Assembly: GCA_904418845.1 (NCBI GenBank)
Contig: CAJFQC010000007.1
Coordinates: forward strand, 26,140 to 90,139
Direction of reading: 5' to 3'
DNA from: an uncultured Ruminococcus sp.
GTDB lineage: Bacteria > Bacillota > Clostridia > Lachnospirales > Lachnospiraceae
DNA length: 64,000 nt
The notes under the pieces were generated by a model. It did not search any database. It had not been told where the DNA came from and saw only the letters and a list, made by a program, of their open reading frames with translations. This document shows, in pieces, positions 51,796 through 59,553 of the stretch. Positions within the stretch are counted from its first letter, which is position 1, and each line of letters opens with the position of its first letter. A program made the position numbers and the translations under genes.

Positions 51796-52917
51796 TTAAT
51801 CCGATCCCCATACTTCTCCCGCGATTTCCTTTACAAGCTCAAGTTTTGCCCACTGCTCATCCTCACTCAGCTTATTGCCGATCTCACATGACGCAAAACC
51901 ACACTGGGGGCTGAGACACAGTCGATCCAGCGGAACATATTTTGCTGCTTCACAGATGCGTGCGATGACAGCGTCTTTATCTTCCAATTCAGGAGATTTG
52001 GTAGTGATCAGCCCGAGAACCACTTTTTTGCTGCGGGATACATAGGTAAGAGGGGCAAAGCCGCCTGAGCGCACGTCATCATATTCCAGATAATAAGCGT
52101 CTACATTTTCTCCGGCGAAGAGTGTTTTTGCTACGCGGTCATATGAGCCGCTGCTTGCGTAAGTAGAATGAAAATTCCCGCGGCAGACGTGAGTGCTTAT
52201 GACCAGATCTTCTGGTTTCCCTTCTATAGCCAGATTATTAATGTGAAGCATCTGTTCCATCACTCGTTCGAGCCCTGCTTCGTCTGTGTCAAAGAATTTC
52301 TCCGCGCGAGGGTCTACAAGCATACCCCAGGAGCAGTCGTCAAACTGTATATTGCGGCAGCCTGCGGCATAAAGGTCGGCAATGACCTTTTGGTATCCTT
52401 TTGCGATATCGAGGATCAGCTCTTCATGATCGCTGTAAAATCTTGCTGTGTTTTCAGCGGCAAAAGGCATGATCATCTGTTCGAGAAACTGAGCGGGAGC
52501 GGGGATCGTCTGTTTGGCGACGGTATGTTCATCCTCAAACTGCTTTAAGAACCTGAAATGTTCTACAAAGGGATGAGCGTCCACATATACCTTTCCTGTA
52601 AGATAGGTATCGTCGATCATTGCCTGTTCCCCGTGGAAGGGAAGACCGGTTCCGGTCTTGTGATGCCCGACGCCGTGGAATCCCCACATAAAGTCCAGAT
52701 GCCATGTGGAACGGCGGAATTCTCCGTCTGTGATCACGTGATATCCGGCGGCTTTTAACTTGCCGGCAAGCTCTGTGATACATTCATCCTCCACAGCTTT
52801 TAATTCTCCGGCCGCAACAGTGCCGGCTTCAAAAGCGGCTCTGGCAGCTTTTAATTTCTCAGGGCGCAGGAAGCTCCCTACATGATCATAGCGAAATGGC
52901 GTGCATAAATTGTTCAT
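51796..52917 (-). CDS. MetE-like cobalamin-independent methyltransferase (YxjG/YxjH type)
   Basis: A 373-aa homologue of the catalytic half of MetE. RYDHVGSFLRPEKLKAAR, VITDGEFRRSTWHLDFMWG, FDDCSWGMLVDPRA and the zinc ligands in STHVCRGN (His, Cys), YYLEYDD (Glu) and LSPQCGFAS (Cys) are visible. YxjG/YxjH proteins are thought to make methionine from homocysteine with a methyl donor other than the full MetE folate site. It has its own promoter and terminator. A LysR gene lies upstream in the same direction and may control it. Confidence 0.9.
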   Translation of the reverse strand: MNNLCTPFRYDHVGSFLRPEKLKAARAAFEAGTVAAGELKAVEDECITELAGKLKAAGYHVITDGEFRRSTWHLDFMWGFHGVGHHKTGTGLPFHGEQAMIDDTYLTGKVYVDAHPFVEHFRFLKQFEDEHTVAKQTIPAPAQFLEQMIMPFAAENTARFYSDHEELILDIAKGYQKVIADLYAAGCRNIQFDDCSWGMLVDPRAEKFFDTDEAGLERVMEQMLHINNLAIEGKPEDLVISTHVCRGNFHSTYASSGSYDRVAKTLFAGENVDAYYLEYDDVRSGGFAPLTYVSRSKKVVLGLITTKSPELEDKDAVIARICEAAKYVPLDRLCLSPQCGFASCEIGNKLSEDEQWAKLELVKEIAGEVWGSD

Positions 52918-52953
52918 ACTGGTTTTTCTCCTTTATCCGTTATTACAGTGTCC

Positions 52954-52982
52954 AGTATAGCTGTGGGAACATTTGCTGTAAA
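52954..52982 (-). promoter_or_regulatory. Promoter of the MetE-like gene
   Basis: On the minus strand TTTACA (52982-52977), 17-bp spacer, TATACT (52959-52954), 36 bp before the start codon. I saw no S-box riboswitch in this short leader. Confidence 0.65.
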
Positions 52983-53016
52983 ATACGGAAAAGGAGAGGT
53001 TTGCCATAGGATGAAT

Positions 53017-53958
53017 CTATAGCGGACGGCTGGTCTGTGCATTGCCGACAGAAGCAGGGTTGGGAATATGCCGTTTCAGCGCTTCGATATACAGCTTCCC
53101 GAACCTGCCGGGAACTACTTTGTTATGCGTGATATAGCCGATCTCCATGTAGTCATCTGCATCAAGAGGTACTGCAACGATATTTTCCCCGTTTAATTCT
53201 TCATTAATAATGCCGGTGCAGATCGTATATCCATTCAGCCCGATCAGGAGATTGAATAAGGTGGCCCGGTCGGAGACCATGATGTCCTTCCGGCTCTCCA
53301 GCGTGCTTAAGATCTCCTCAGAAAAATAGAAGGAGTTGTGTTCACCCTGTTCGTAGGACAGCCGCGGGTAAGGAGCAAGGTCGTCTAAGGTTATGAGGGA
53401 TTTTTCTGCCAGCGGACTTGATTTGCTGACAAAGACATGGGGGGTTGCTGTAAAAAGGTGATGGAAGCTCAGGTTGTTTTCCTTTAAGGTCTTCCTGAGG
53501 ACTGTCTCGTTAAAACTGTTGAGATAAAGGACGCCCACTTCGCTTTTCAGCTTTGCGACATCCTCGATCAATTCATAGGTCTGCGTCTCTCTGATGCGGA
53601 AATCATACTCGTCGCCTCCGTATTCTTTTAAAAGGTCTACAAATGCTTCCACAGCGAAAGAATAGTGCTGGGCGGACACGCAGAGCTGATGCTTGACCGG
53701 AGCGGCTTCCATATAACGTTCTTCGATCAGATTAATCTGGTCGATCACCTGTCTGGCGTATCCCAGAAACTCCTCGCCTTTGGAAGAGAGCAGAACACCT
53801 TTGTTTGTCCGGCGGAAGATAGAGATGCCCAGCTCGTTTTCCAGTTCTTTGACCGCCGCTGTGAGACTCGGTTGTGTGATATAAAGTTTCTTTGCAGCTT
53901 CGCTGATCGTTCCGGTCTGTGCGATAGTCACGATGTATTTTAGCTGTGATAAAGTCAT
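53017..53958 (-). CDS. LysR family transcriptional regulator
   Basis: A 313-aa regulator. The N-terminal winged HTH (LSQLKYIVTIAQTGTISEAA, ITQPSLTAAVKELENELG) is followed by a LysR substrate-binding domain. ATG 53958 is supported by AGGAGG six bases upstream; a TTG two codons earlier is less likely. A 26-bp dyad overlaps its own promoter region. Target is probably the MetE-like gene downstream, but the effector is unknown. Confidence 0.92.
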   Translation of the reverse strand: MTLSQLKYIVTIAQTGTISEAAKKLYITQPSLTAAVKELENELGISIFRRTNKGVLLSSKGEEFLGYARQVIDQINLIEERYMEAAPVKHQLCVSAQHYSFAVEAFVDLLKEYGGDEYDFRIRETQTYELIEDVAKLKSEVGVLYLNSFNETVLRKTLKENNLSFHHLFTATPHVFVSKSSPLAEKSLITLDDLAPYPRLSYEQGEHNSFYFSEEILSTLESRKDIMVSDRATLFNLLIGLNGYTICTGIINEELNGENIVAVPLDADDYMEIGYITHNKVVPGRFGKLYIEALKRHIPNPASVGNAQTSRPL

Positions 53959-53976
53959 GATCAACCTCCTGTATGT

Positions 53977-54002
53977 ATAGAATCAGTTTCTTTCGATTCT
54001 AT
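53977..54002. promoter_or_regulatory. Dyad upstream of the LysR gene (candidate autoregulatory site)
   Basis: ATAGAATC (53977-53984) and GATTCTAT (53995-54002) form perfect 8-bp arms with a 10-bp spacer, 19 bp before the LysR start. Size and position fit a LysR-type operator. Confidence 0.5.
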
Positions 54003-54092
54003 TGTATAATCGTGGTACGATCCGGTTTACCGCTTTCCCGAGCCGTAATCATTGAGATTATACTTGATTTGAAATGGGTTGTAAATATTGAC

Positions 54093-54135
54093 AATACAAC
54101 AAAGTAAGAGTATACGGGAGCATATACTCTTACTT
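54093..54135 (-). terminator. Terminator of the MATE/kinase-remnant operon
   Basis: Perfect 13-bp inverted repeat AAGTAAGAGTATA (54102-54114) and TATACTCTTACTT (54123-54135), 8-nt loop. On the minus strand it is followed by TGTTGTATTGT. It lies just after the last in-frame stop of the decayed kinase gene. Confidence 0.75.
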
Positions 54136-54282
54136 CAGTGAGATTCCTGGCGCTCTCCGTATACATTTACGATTCGCTCAGCCCGGTATTTCAGGTCGGC
54201 ATGGATAACTCTGTATTTCCCAGAGATAGTCTTCGTTTGCCAGTCCTAAGGCGCGGCTGATGGTAATAATACGGTTTCTCAT
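54136..54282 (-). pseudogene. Remnant of a cytidylate-kinase-like gene
   Basis: ATG 54282 overlaps the MATE stop (ATGA) and has AAAGGAG upstream. The first frame reads MRNRIITISRALG, then ANEDYLWEIQ, and stops after 34 codons. The +1 frame from there reads RVIHADLKYRAERIVNVYGE and stops just before the terminator. These are three recognisable pieces of the cytidylate-kinase-like (AAA_26-type) family, N-terminus (MxNxIITISREFGSGG), the ...DDYxW..Q segment and the ...FIHA...R.ERI..VYGE segment, joined by deletions of the P-loop and core plus a frameshift. A MATE exporter followed by such a kinase is an arrangement I recall from Lachnospiraceae. The remnant cannot be functional as a kinase. Confidence 0.72.
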
Positions 54283-55685
54283 GATAGTGATGCTCCTTTC
54301 TTATTCAGTTCTTTGTAAGTGCGCCGGATCAGGACAAGGGCAGCGATAAATGTCAGAAGATCTGACACCGGCATGGAGAGCAGGACGCCGTCCAGGCCAA
54401 AGAATATGGGAAGAAAAAGAGCAAAGCCGACGCCGAAGACGACTTCACGTATCATGGAAAGAGCAGTGGATTGCGCCGCTTTACCCATTGCCTGCAGAAA
54501 GATAAAGCATGCCTTATTGACACAGGCAAAGATGATCAGACACAGATAGACCCGGAATGCCTTGACGGCAAACTCTGTATAGTATGCGCTCTCATTTGCC
54601 GCCCCGAAAACCGCTATCAGCTGCCGCGGGAAAAATTCGGCAAGGATAAATCCAACCACGCCGACAATTGCTTCGGCGGTCAGCAGCCTTGTGAAGAGAT
54701 TTCTCGCACGGGCCTTTTTCCCTGCCCCGATATTGAACCCTACAATAGGAATGCAGCCGGCCGCCATTCCCACTACGATGGAGATAACGATCTGGAAAAA
54801 TTTCATCACGATTCCCACCACTGCCATCGGGATCTGGGCATACTGCGTCTGACCAAACACTGGATCAGCAGCCCCGTATTTCCGGAGCATATTGTTGATG
54901 GCCGCCATAGCGGCAACAAGAGAGATCTGGGAGAGAAAGCTGGTGATGCCGAGCAGCAGCGTTCTCCCGCACACAGAGGGGTCAATACGAAAGTCATGTC
55001 CCGAGGGTTTAATGATCTTCATATGGAGAATATACCAGACGGACAGAAGCGCCGTAAGGATCTGTCCGATGACGGTAGCGACAGCGGCACCCATCATTCC
55101 CCATTTGAAAATAAATATGAAGATGGGGTCAAGGATGATATTAGCGACTGCGCCGACAAGAGTGGACGCCATCGCGAACTTGGGGCTTCCGTCAGCACGG
55201 ATCACGGGGTTCATTGACTGTCCGAACATATAGAAAGGAGTGCCCAGACTGATATAGAAGAAATATTCCTTTGAATATCGGAATGTTTCTTCATTCACCG
55301 TGCCGCCAAACATCGAGATGATCTGTGTCTGAAAGATAAGATAAAGCGCGGTTATGACCAGACTGCATATGATGCTCATAATGATCGAATTGCCGACGCT
55401 TCGTTTTGCGGAGCCTTTCTCTGCCTTACCAAGACTGATGCTGACAAAAGCACAGCATCCGTCACCGATCATGACCGCGATCGCAAGTGCGACCACTGTA
55501 AGGGGAAACACTACGGTATTCGCTGCATTTCCATATGAGCCGAGATAACTGGCATTTGCGATAAAAATCTGGTCAACGATATTATAAAGCGCACCGACCA
55601 GAAGTGAGATGATGCAGGGAACGGCATATTTTGTCATCAGTTTTCCGATTGGTTCCGTCCCTAAAGATTGGTTTGAATGTTCCAT
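54279..55685 (-). CDS. MATE family efflux transporter
   Basis: A 468-aa, twelve-segment multidrug/toxin exporter driven by Na+ or H+. Family stretches include EPIGKLMTKYAVPCIISLLV, GALYNIVDQIFIANA, GDGCCAFVSISLGK, NPVIRADGSPKFAMAS and GCIPIVGFNIGAGKKARA. AGGAGG lies 9 bases before the start. Its leader contains an intrinsic terminator between promoter and ribosome site, suggesting attenuation control. The stop is coupled by ATGA to a decayed kinase gene. The substrate is unknown. Confidence 0.94.
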   Translation of the reverse strand: MEHSNQSLGTEPIGKLMTKYAVPCIISLLVGALYNIVDQIFIANASYLGSYGNAANTVVFPLTVVALAIAVMIGDGCCAFVSISLGKAEKGSAKRSVGNSIIMSIICSLVITALYLIFQTQIISMFGGTVNEETFRYSKEYFFYISLGTPFYMFGQSMNPVIRADGSPKFAMASTLVGAVANIILDPIFIFIFKWGMMGAAVATVIGQILTALLSVWYILHMKIIKPSGHDFRIDPSVCGRTLLLGITSFLSQISLVAAMAAINNMLRKYGAADPVFGQTQYAQIPMAVVGIVMKFFQIVISIVVGMAAGCIPIVGFNIGAGKKARARNLFTRLLTAEAIVGVVGFILAEFFPRQLIAVFGAANESAYYTEFAVKAFRVYLCLIIFACVNKACFIFLQAMGKAAQSTALSMIREVVFGVGFALFLPIFFGLDGVLLSMPVSDLLTFIAALVLIRRTYKELNKKGASLS

Positions 55686-55703
55686 TGGATTTCGCCTCCT
55701 GTC

Positions 55704-55759
55704 AAAAAAAGAACGTGCAGCATATACGCAACTGGAATTACGCTTGAATGCTACACGTT
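55704..55759 (-). terminator. Candidate transcription attenuator in the MATE leader
   Basis: On the minus strand AACGTGTAGCAT (55759-55748) pairs with ATGCTGCACGTT (55723-55712), all 12 positions paired including one G-U, 24-nt loop, followed by C and seven T (55710-55704). It lies between the promoter (-10 at 55773-55768) and the AGGAGG (55700-55695). No gene ends here, because the MATE and alkyltransferase genes diverge. Confidence 0.7.
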
Positions 55760-55767
55760 ATAAATAT

Positions 55768-55796
55768 ATTATAGAAAATTCCGCCGCCGATTTCAA
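55768..55796 (-). promoter_or_regulatory. Promoter of the MATE gene
   Basis: On the minus strand TTGAAA (55796-55791), 17-bp spacer, perfect TATAAT (55773-55768). The predicted start, about 55761, is at the foot of the attenuator hairpin. The remaining ~150 bp to the divergent gene are AT-rich and show no gene. Confidence 0.75.
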
Positions 55797-55947
55797 AGGA
55801 AGTTTTGCACAAAAAATCCTATTATATATTTATGGAAAATGTCTGTTCGGGATAAATGGGCCGTAATAATGAATGATTTTGTAATGGTATCCCCCTTTTG
55901 GCTGTGATACAATGATGCCATCAAATGAAAGCGCTGGGAGGTAAGCG

Positions 55948-56481
55948 ATGCAGTACATCAGTCATTATCAGTCGCCCATCGGGGGCATTCTGTTAGCGGC
56001 GGACGAGACCGGTCTGACCGGATTGTGGTTTGAGGGACAGAAGTATTTTGCCCTTTATCTGGACAAAGAACACAAGGAGAAGGAAGTGCCGGTATTTGAG
56101 ACGGCAAAGAGATGGCTCGACATTTATTTTTCGGGAAAAGAGCCGGACTTTCAAGTGCCGCTTCATTTTACGGGCACGGATTTCCAGAATGAAGTGTGGG
56201 AGATACTGTATTCCATTCCTTATGGAAATACTATGACCTATGGGGAAATTGCGAAAAAAATCGCGGAAAAGCGAGGATTAAAACGCATGTCCGCTCAGGC
56301 AGTGGGCGGCGCGGTGGGACACAATGAGATTTCCATTATCGTTCCATGCCACCGGGTTGTGGGAAGCAACGGCAGCCTCACAGGCTACGCGGGCGGAATT
56401 GAGAAAAAGGCAGAACTGCTGAAGCTTGAAAAGGTAGATATGGCGGGATTTTTTGTTCCTAAGAAGGGGACAACACTGTAG
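55948..56481 (+). CDS. ogt: Methylated-DNA-protein cysteine methyltransferase
   Basis: Suicide repair protein that removes alkyl groups from O6-guanine. The 177-aa protein has the active-site motif IIVPCHRVVGSNG (acceptor Cys), the helix-turn-helix region IPYGNTMTYGEIAKKIAEKRG and the N-terminal SPIGGILLAADETGLTGLWF. GGGAGG precedes the ATG. It is divergent from the MATE gene; a TACAAT at 55908-55913 is a possible -10 box without a clear -35. Confidence 0.94.
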   Translation: MQYISHYQSPIGGILLAADETGLTGLWFEGQKYFALYLDKEHKEKEVPVFETAKRWLDIYFSGKEPDFQVPLHFTGTDFQNEVWEILYSIPYGNTMTYGEIAKKIAEKRGLKRMSAQAVGGAVGHNEISIIVPCHRVVGSNGSLTGYAGGIEKKAELLKLEKVDMAGFFVPKKGTTL

Positions 56482-56609
56482 GTGTCCATTGATAGAAGAA
56501 ATGCCGGAAATAACAACAGGAACGATAAGGCGTATATCTGGAAGTTATTAAAGTGTATAGATAATCACTATTCATTATATGAAATCTACATTCCGGTATT
56601 GATATTGTA

Positions 56610-56622
56610 CATCCGCCGGATG
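56610..56622. promoter_or_regulatory. Palindrome upstream of the aldo/keto reductase gene
   Basis: CATCCG-C-CGGATG, perfect 6-bp arms, in the 240-bp gap between the alkyltransferase and reductase genes. The gap is otherwise AT-rich and holds no gene; I could not place a promoter confidently. Confidence 0.35.
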
Positions 56623-56721
56623 ATCTTGTAAGATATTCTTGTAAAAAATATTTCCGGCTGCAAGTAATCAGGTTCTTAACACCGGAGATGAGTTTTCCAA
56701 TATGAACAGGAGGTTGTATAA

Positions 56722-57561
56722 ATGGAATATGTGACATTGAGCAATGGAGTAAAAATGCCGAAACTGGGATATGGAGTATACCAGACTCCGCCGCAGGAGA
56801 CAGAAAAATGTGTTCTTGATGCGATAGAGACGGGATATCGCAGCATTGATACCGCCCAGGCTTACGGCAATGAAGAAGGTGTGGGAAACGCGCTGGCAAA
56901 AAGCGGACTCCAAAGAGAAGAGTTCTTCATCACCACAAAAGTATGGATTACAAATGCGGGTTATGAAAAGGCGAAAGCGTCCATTGAGGAATCGTTGAAA
57001 AAATTGAAGACAGATTACATCGATCTGCTTCTGATCCACCAGCCGTTCGGGGATTATTACGGGACTTACCGCGCCATGGAGGAAGCGTACAAAGAAGGAA
57101 AAGTGCGTGCAATCGGAGTATCCAATTTCTATCCGGACAGATTTCTTGACATTCATCATTTTGCAGAGATCAAGCCGGTGGTAAATCAGGTGGAGACACA
57201 TGTTTTCCAGCAGCAGAAAACAGCAAGAGAGTATATGGAGAAAAACGGAACACAGATCATGTCATGGGGACCTTTCGCAGAAGGAAAAAACGACTACTTC
57301 AACAATCCGGTTTTAAAGAAGATCGGTGAAAAATATGGAAAATCCGTGGCACAGACCGCGCTTCGTTTCCTGCTCCAGAGCGATGTGGTCGTAATCCCGA
57401 AATCTGTCCATAAAAACCGTATGGAAGAGAATTATAATGTGTTTGATTTTGAACTTTCTGCCGGTGAGATGGCAGAGATTGAAGCGCTGGACACGGGGGA
57501 GAGCCTCTTCTTCTCTCACTATGATCCTGAGACAGTAGAGTGGTTTATGTCGCTGATATAA
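56722..57561 (+). CDS. Aldo/keto reductase
   Basis: A 279-aa NADPH-dependent reductase with a TIM barrel. The catalytic tetrad is visible: Asp and Tyr in SIDTAQAYGNEEGVG, Lys in FITTKVWIT and His in LLLIHQPFGDYYG; the cofactor-binding end is VVIPKSVHKNRMEENYNVF. AACAGGAGG precedes the ATG. A very strong terminator follows, and a LysR gene converges from the other side and could regulate it. The substrate is unknown. Confidence 0.94.
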   Translation: MEYVTLSNGVKMPKLGYGVYQTPPQETEKCVLDAIETGYRSIDTAQAYGNEEGVGNALAKSGLQREEFFITTKVWITNAGYEKAKASIEESLKKLKTDYIDLLLIHQPFGDYYGTYRAMEEAYKEGKVRAIGVSNFYPDRFLDIHHFAEIKPVVNQVETHVFQQQKTAREYMEKNGTQIMSWGPFAEGKNDYFNNPVLKKIGEKYGKSVAQTALRFLLQSDVVVIPKSVHKNRMEENYNVFDFELSAGEMAEIEALDTGESLFFSHYDPETVEWFMSLI

Positions 57562-57583
57562 TTGCGACGTGCTTTGAAACAAG

Positions 57584-57636
57584 AAAATGCCGGCATCGGA
57601 GCTGCATTATAAATGCTCCGGGCGCCGGCATTTTTA
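57584..57636 (+). terminator. Terminator of the aldo/keto reductase gene
   Basis: Outer stem AAATGCCGGC (57585-57594) with GCCGGCATTT (57624-57633), inner stem CGGAGC with GCTCCG, then TTTTT. On the minus strand a shorter T-run follows, so it may also serve the convergent LysR gene. Confidence 0.9.
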
Positions 57637-57692
57637 TATATGCGGGAATACTTTCTCTCAATTTTTGCAGTATTAATGAAAGCCATCCCGGT

Positions 57693-58550
57693 TTAAAACA
57701 GAGTATGGTCTTCCTGCAGTTTCTCTGACACTTTCCGGTATTCCCGGTTTTTCGCCTGAAAGATCAGGCGATAAGTAACATTCGCCTCCTGATCCGTGAC
57801 AGGAATAATCTTCCTGTCTTTTAAGGCATCATCCATGTCGCGTACAAGATTAGTTGTAAAGCAGGGCAGAGAAGATTCTTTGATCAGCTCCTTAAATTCA
57901 AACTCATCATTCTGAACGAGGAAACGGGAGGAAGGCATTTTTTCGCAGCATATGCCGTCCCAGAAGCCGATCTGAGATTTCAGAAGGCAGTTAAAGCCGT
58001 TAAGCATGGAAAAGGTCAAATGGTCATGGGCAGCAAGCACATGACCTTTCGGGAGGCAGACAGACAATTCTTCTCTGACCAAAGGAACACTCAGAAGCTG
58101 TTCATCTTCCGTATCACAGGGCAGGACGCCCAGTTCACATACACCGGAGCGAACATCCTCAGTGATATCAAAGATGTCCGCCAGTCTCGAAGAGATGGTT
58201 TTATCCGGAAAACAGGAGGATAATGCCGGGAGCAGGAGCCAGAGCGGAGCCGGGGCGCAGGATTCTACAGTGATGGTGCGGAGAGAGCGGTCAAATGCCT
58301 GAACCTGCTGAATGGTGTTTTCCGCTTCCGCGAGAAGAGAACGGGCGAGGGCGACGGCTGTTTCTCCGGTCTCGTTGAAACAGATCCTGTTCTTGCCCCG
58401 TACAAATAGAGGAACCCCGAAGGCTTCTTCCAGATGTTTCATCGTGCGGGTGATGGTCGGCTGTGAAATGTTCAGTGTTTCAGCGGCCTTTGAAAGCGTG
58501 CCGCAGTCGGCAAATCTGACAAGCTGTTCCAGTTCTGTAAGATCAAGCAT
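57693..58550 (-). CDS. LysR family transcriptional regulator
   Basis: A 285-aa regulator with the HTH at the N-terminus (LTELEQLVRFADCGTLSKAA, ISQPTITRTMKHLEEAFG) and a short LysR effector domain. AGGAGGAAACGC precedes the start. It is divergent from the acyltransferase/glycosyltransferase operon, with a dyad between them, and convergent with the aldo/keto reductase. The divergent operon is the more likely target. Confidence 0.91.
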   Translation of the reverse strand: MLDLTELEQLVRFADCGTLSKAAETLNISQPTITRTMKHLEEAFGVPLFVRGKNRICFNETGETAVALARSLLAEAENTIQQVQAFDRSLRTITVESCAPAPLWLLLPALSSCFPDKTISSRLADIFDITEDVRSGVCELGVLPCDTEDEQLLSVPLVREELSVCLPKGHVLAAHDHLTFSMLNGFNCLLKSQIGFWDGICCEKMPSSRFLVQNDEFEFKELIKESSLPCFTTNLVRDMDDALKDRKIIPVTDQEANVTYRLIFQAKNREYRKVSEKLQEDHTLF

Positions 58551-58568
58551 GCGTTTCCTCCTACTAAT

Positions 58569-58594
58569 AATGATTGCAACAGTTGCTATTCATT
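58569..58594. promoter_or_regulatory. Dyad between the LysR gene and the glycolipid-type operon
   Basis: GCAAC-A-GTTGC (58576-58586) lies nearly concentric inside AATGA (58569-58573) and TCATT (58590-58594). It is 19 bp from the LysR start and 30 bp before a perfect TATAAT at 58625-58630 on the plus strand. The arrangement fits a LysR-type operator. Confidence 0.5.
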
Positions 58595-58767
58595 TTCTAA
58601 AACCTAAATTAACTGCTTATATTGTATAATATACGATTTCTTTTGTAAATATCGCCGGACGCCAGGATGAATATGCGCGCAGATCATTCTTGCCTTGATG
58701 AAAGCATAAAAAGGACTAATATATGGAAGAATATGAAAAAACGAATAGATGATTGAAAATATGCAAA

Positions 58768-59553
58768 ATGAGGCGTAAACAAACTATCGAAGAGATCAGA
58801 TACTATAAAAGCTATATCGATGATTTTATTCACAGCAAAAATAAAGGGTACCAGCTTCCCGAAGATTATGTATGGCTGGATGAAAGGCCTCATCACAGGG
58901 CGCTCTCATCTGTCATATACCATCTGGCGTGGATCTGCAGCTTCTTCTATGTCCGGCTGTTTCGCCGCATAAAGATCAAAAACCGGAAAGTATTAAGAAA
59001 GTGCAGAAAAAGAGGATATTTCCTGTACGGCAACCACACCCAGCCGGTGGGCGATGTATTTACTCCTGCCTATATCTGTGGAAGAAAGCGGATATATACC
59101 ATTGCCGGGCAGGAGAATATGGGGCTTCCCGGAATCGGAAGGCTTCTCCCTCTTCTGGGAGCCCTGCCGGTGCCGGACACACTGTCTCAGATGAAACTGT
59201 TTCTTGAAGCGATACACAGAAGAATCGAAGAGAACTGCTGCGTAGTCATCTACCCAGAAGCCCATGTATGGCCCTATTACACAAAGATACGGCCGTTTCC
59301 ACTTACGTCTTTCTGGTTTCCGGTAGAATACGGGGTGTCCGCCTTCTGTATGACAGTAACCTATCAAAAGAAGAAGCAGGGGAGAAAGCCGGGGATGACG
59401 ATCTATATGGACGGTCCTTTTTATCCAGATAAAAGCCTAGGGAAAAAAGAGGCGCAAAAGAAACTTCACGATGAAATTTTCAACTGTATGCAGAGACGAA
59501 GCTCACGCAGCAGCTATGAATATATACGATACAGGAAGGAGAAACACCTATGA
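58768..59553 (+). CDS. PlsC-like lysophospholipid/glycolipid acyltransferase
   Basis: A 261-aa acyltransferase-fold protein. The active-site block is YGNHTQPVGD, one residue longer than the usual HX4D (His then five residues then Asp), and the second block is VVIYPEAHVWPYY in place of FPEGTR. A hydrophobic stretch (about residues 45-65) may bind the membrane. ATG 58768 gives the start MRRKQTIEEIRYY; a TTG at 58753 is also in frame. A nine-codon reading frame with a better ribosome site (58723-58752) ends directly before it. The gene overlaps the following GT8 gene by ATGA. Confidence 0.78.
   Translation: MRRKQTIEEIRYYKSYIDDFIHSKNKGYQLPEDYVWLDERPHHRALSSVIYHLAWICSFFYVRLFRRIKIKNRKVLRKCRKRGYFLYGNHTQPVGDVFTPAYICGRKRIYTIAGQENMGLPGIGRLLPLLGALPVPDTLSQMKLFLEAIHRRIEENCCVVIYPEAHVWPYYTKIRPFPLTSFWFPVEYGVSAFCMTVTYQKKKQGRKPGMTIYMDGPFYPDKSLGKKEAQKKLHDEIFNCMQRRSSRSSYEYIRYRKEKHL

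Noticed and set aside
54471..55217. Open frame of 248 codons on the plus strand
   Set aside because: Antisense to the MATE gene, His/Arg/Asp-rich without recognisable motifs.
55921..55945. Catabolite-responsive (cre) site TGAAAGCGCT
   Set aside because: Only half of the cre consensus is matched and it overlaps the ribosome site of the alkyltransferase gene.
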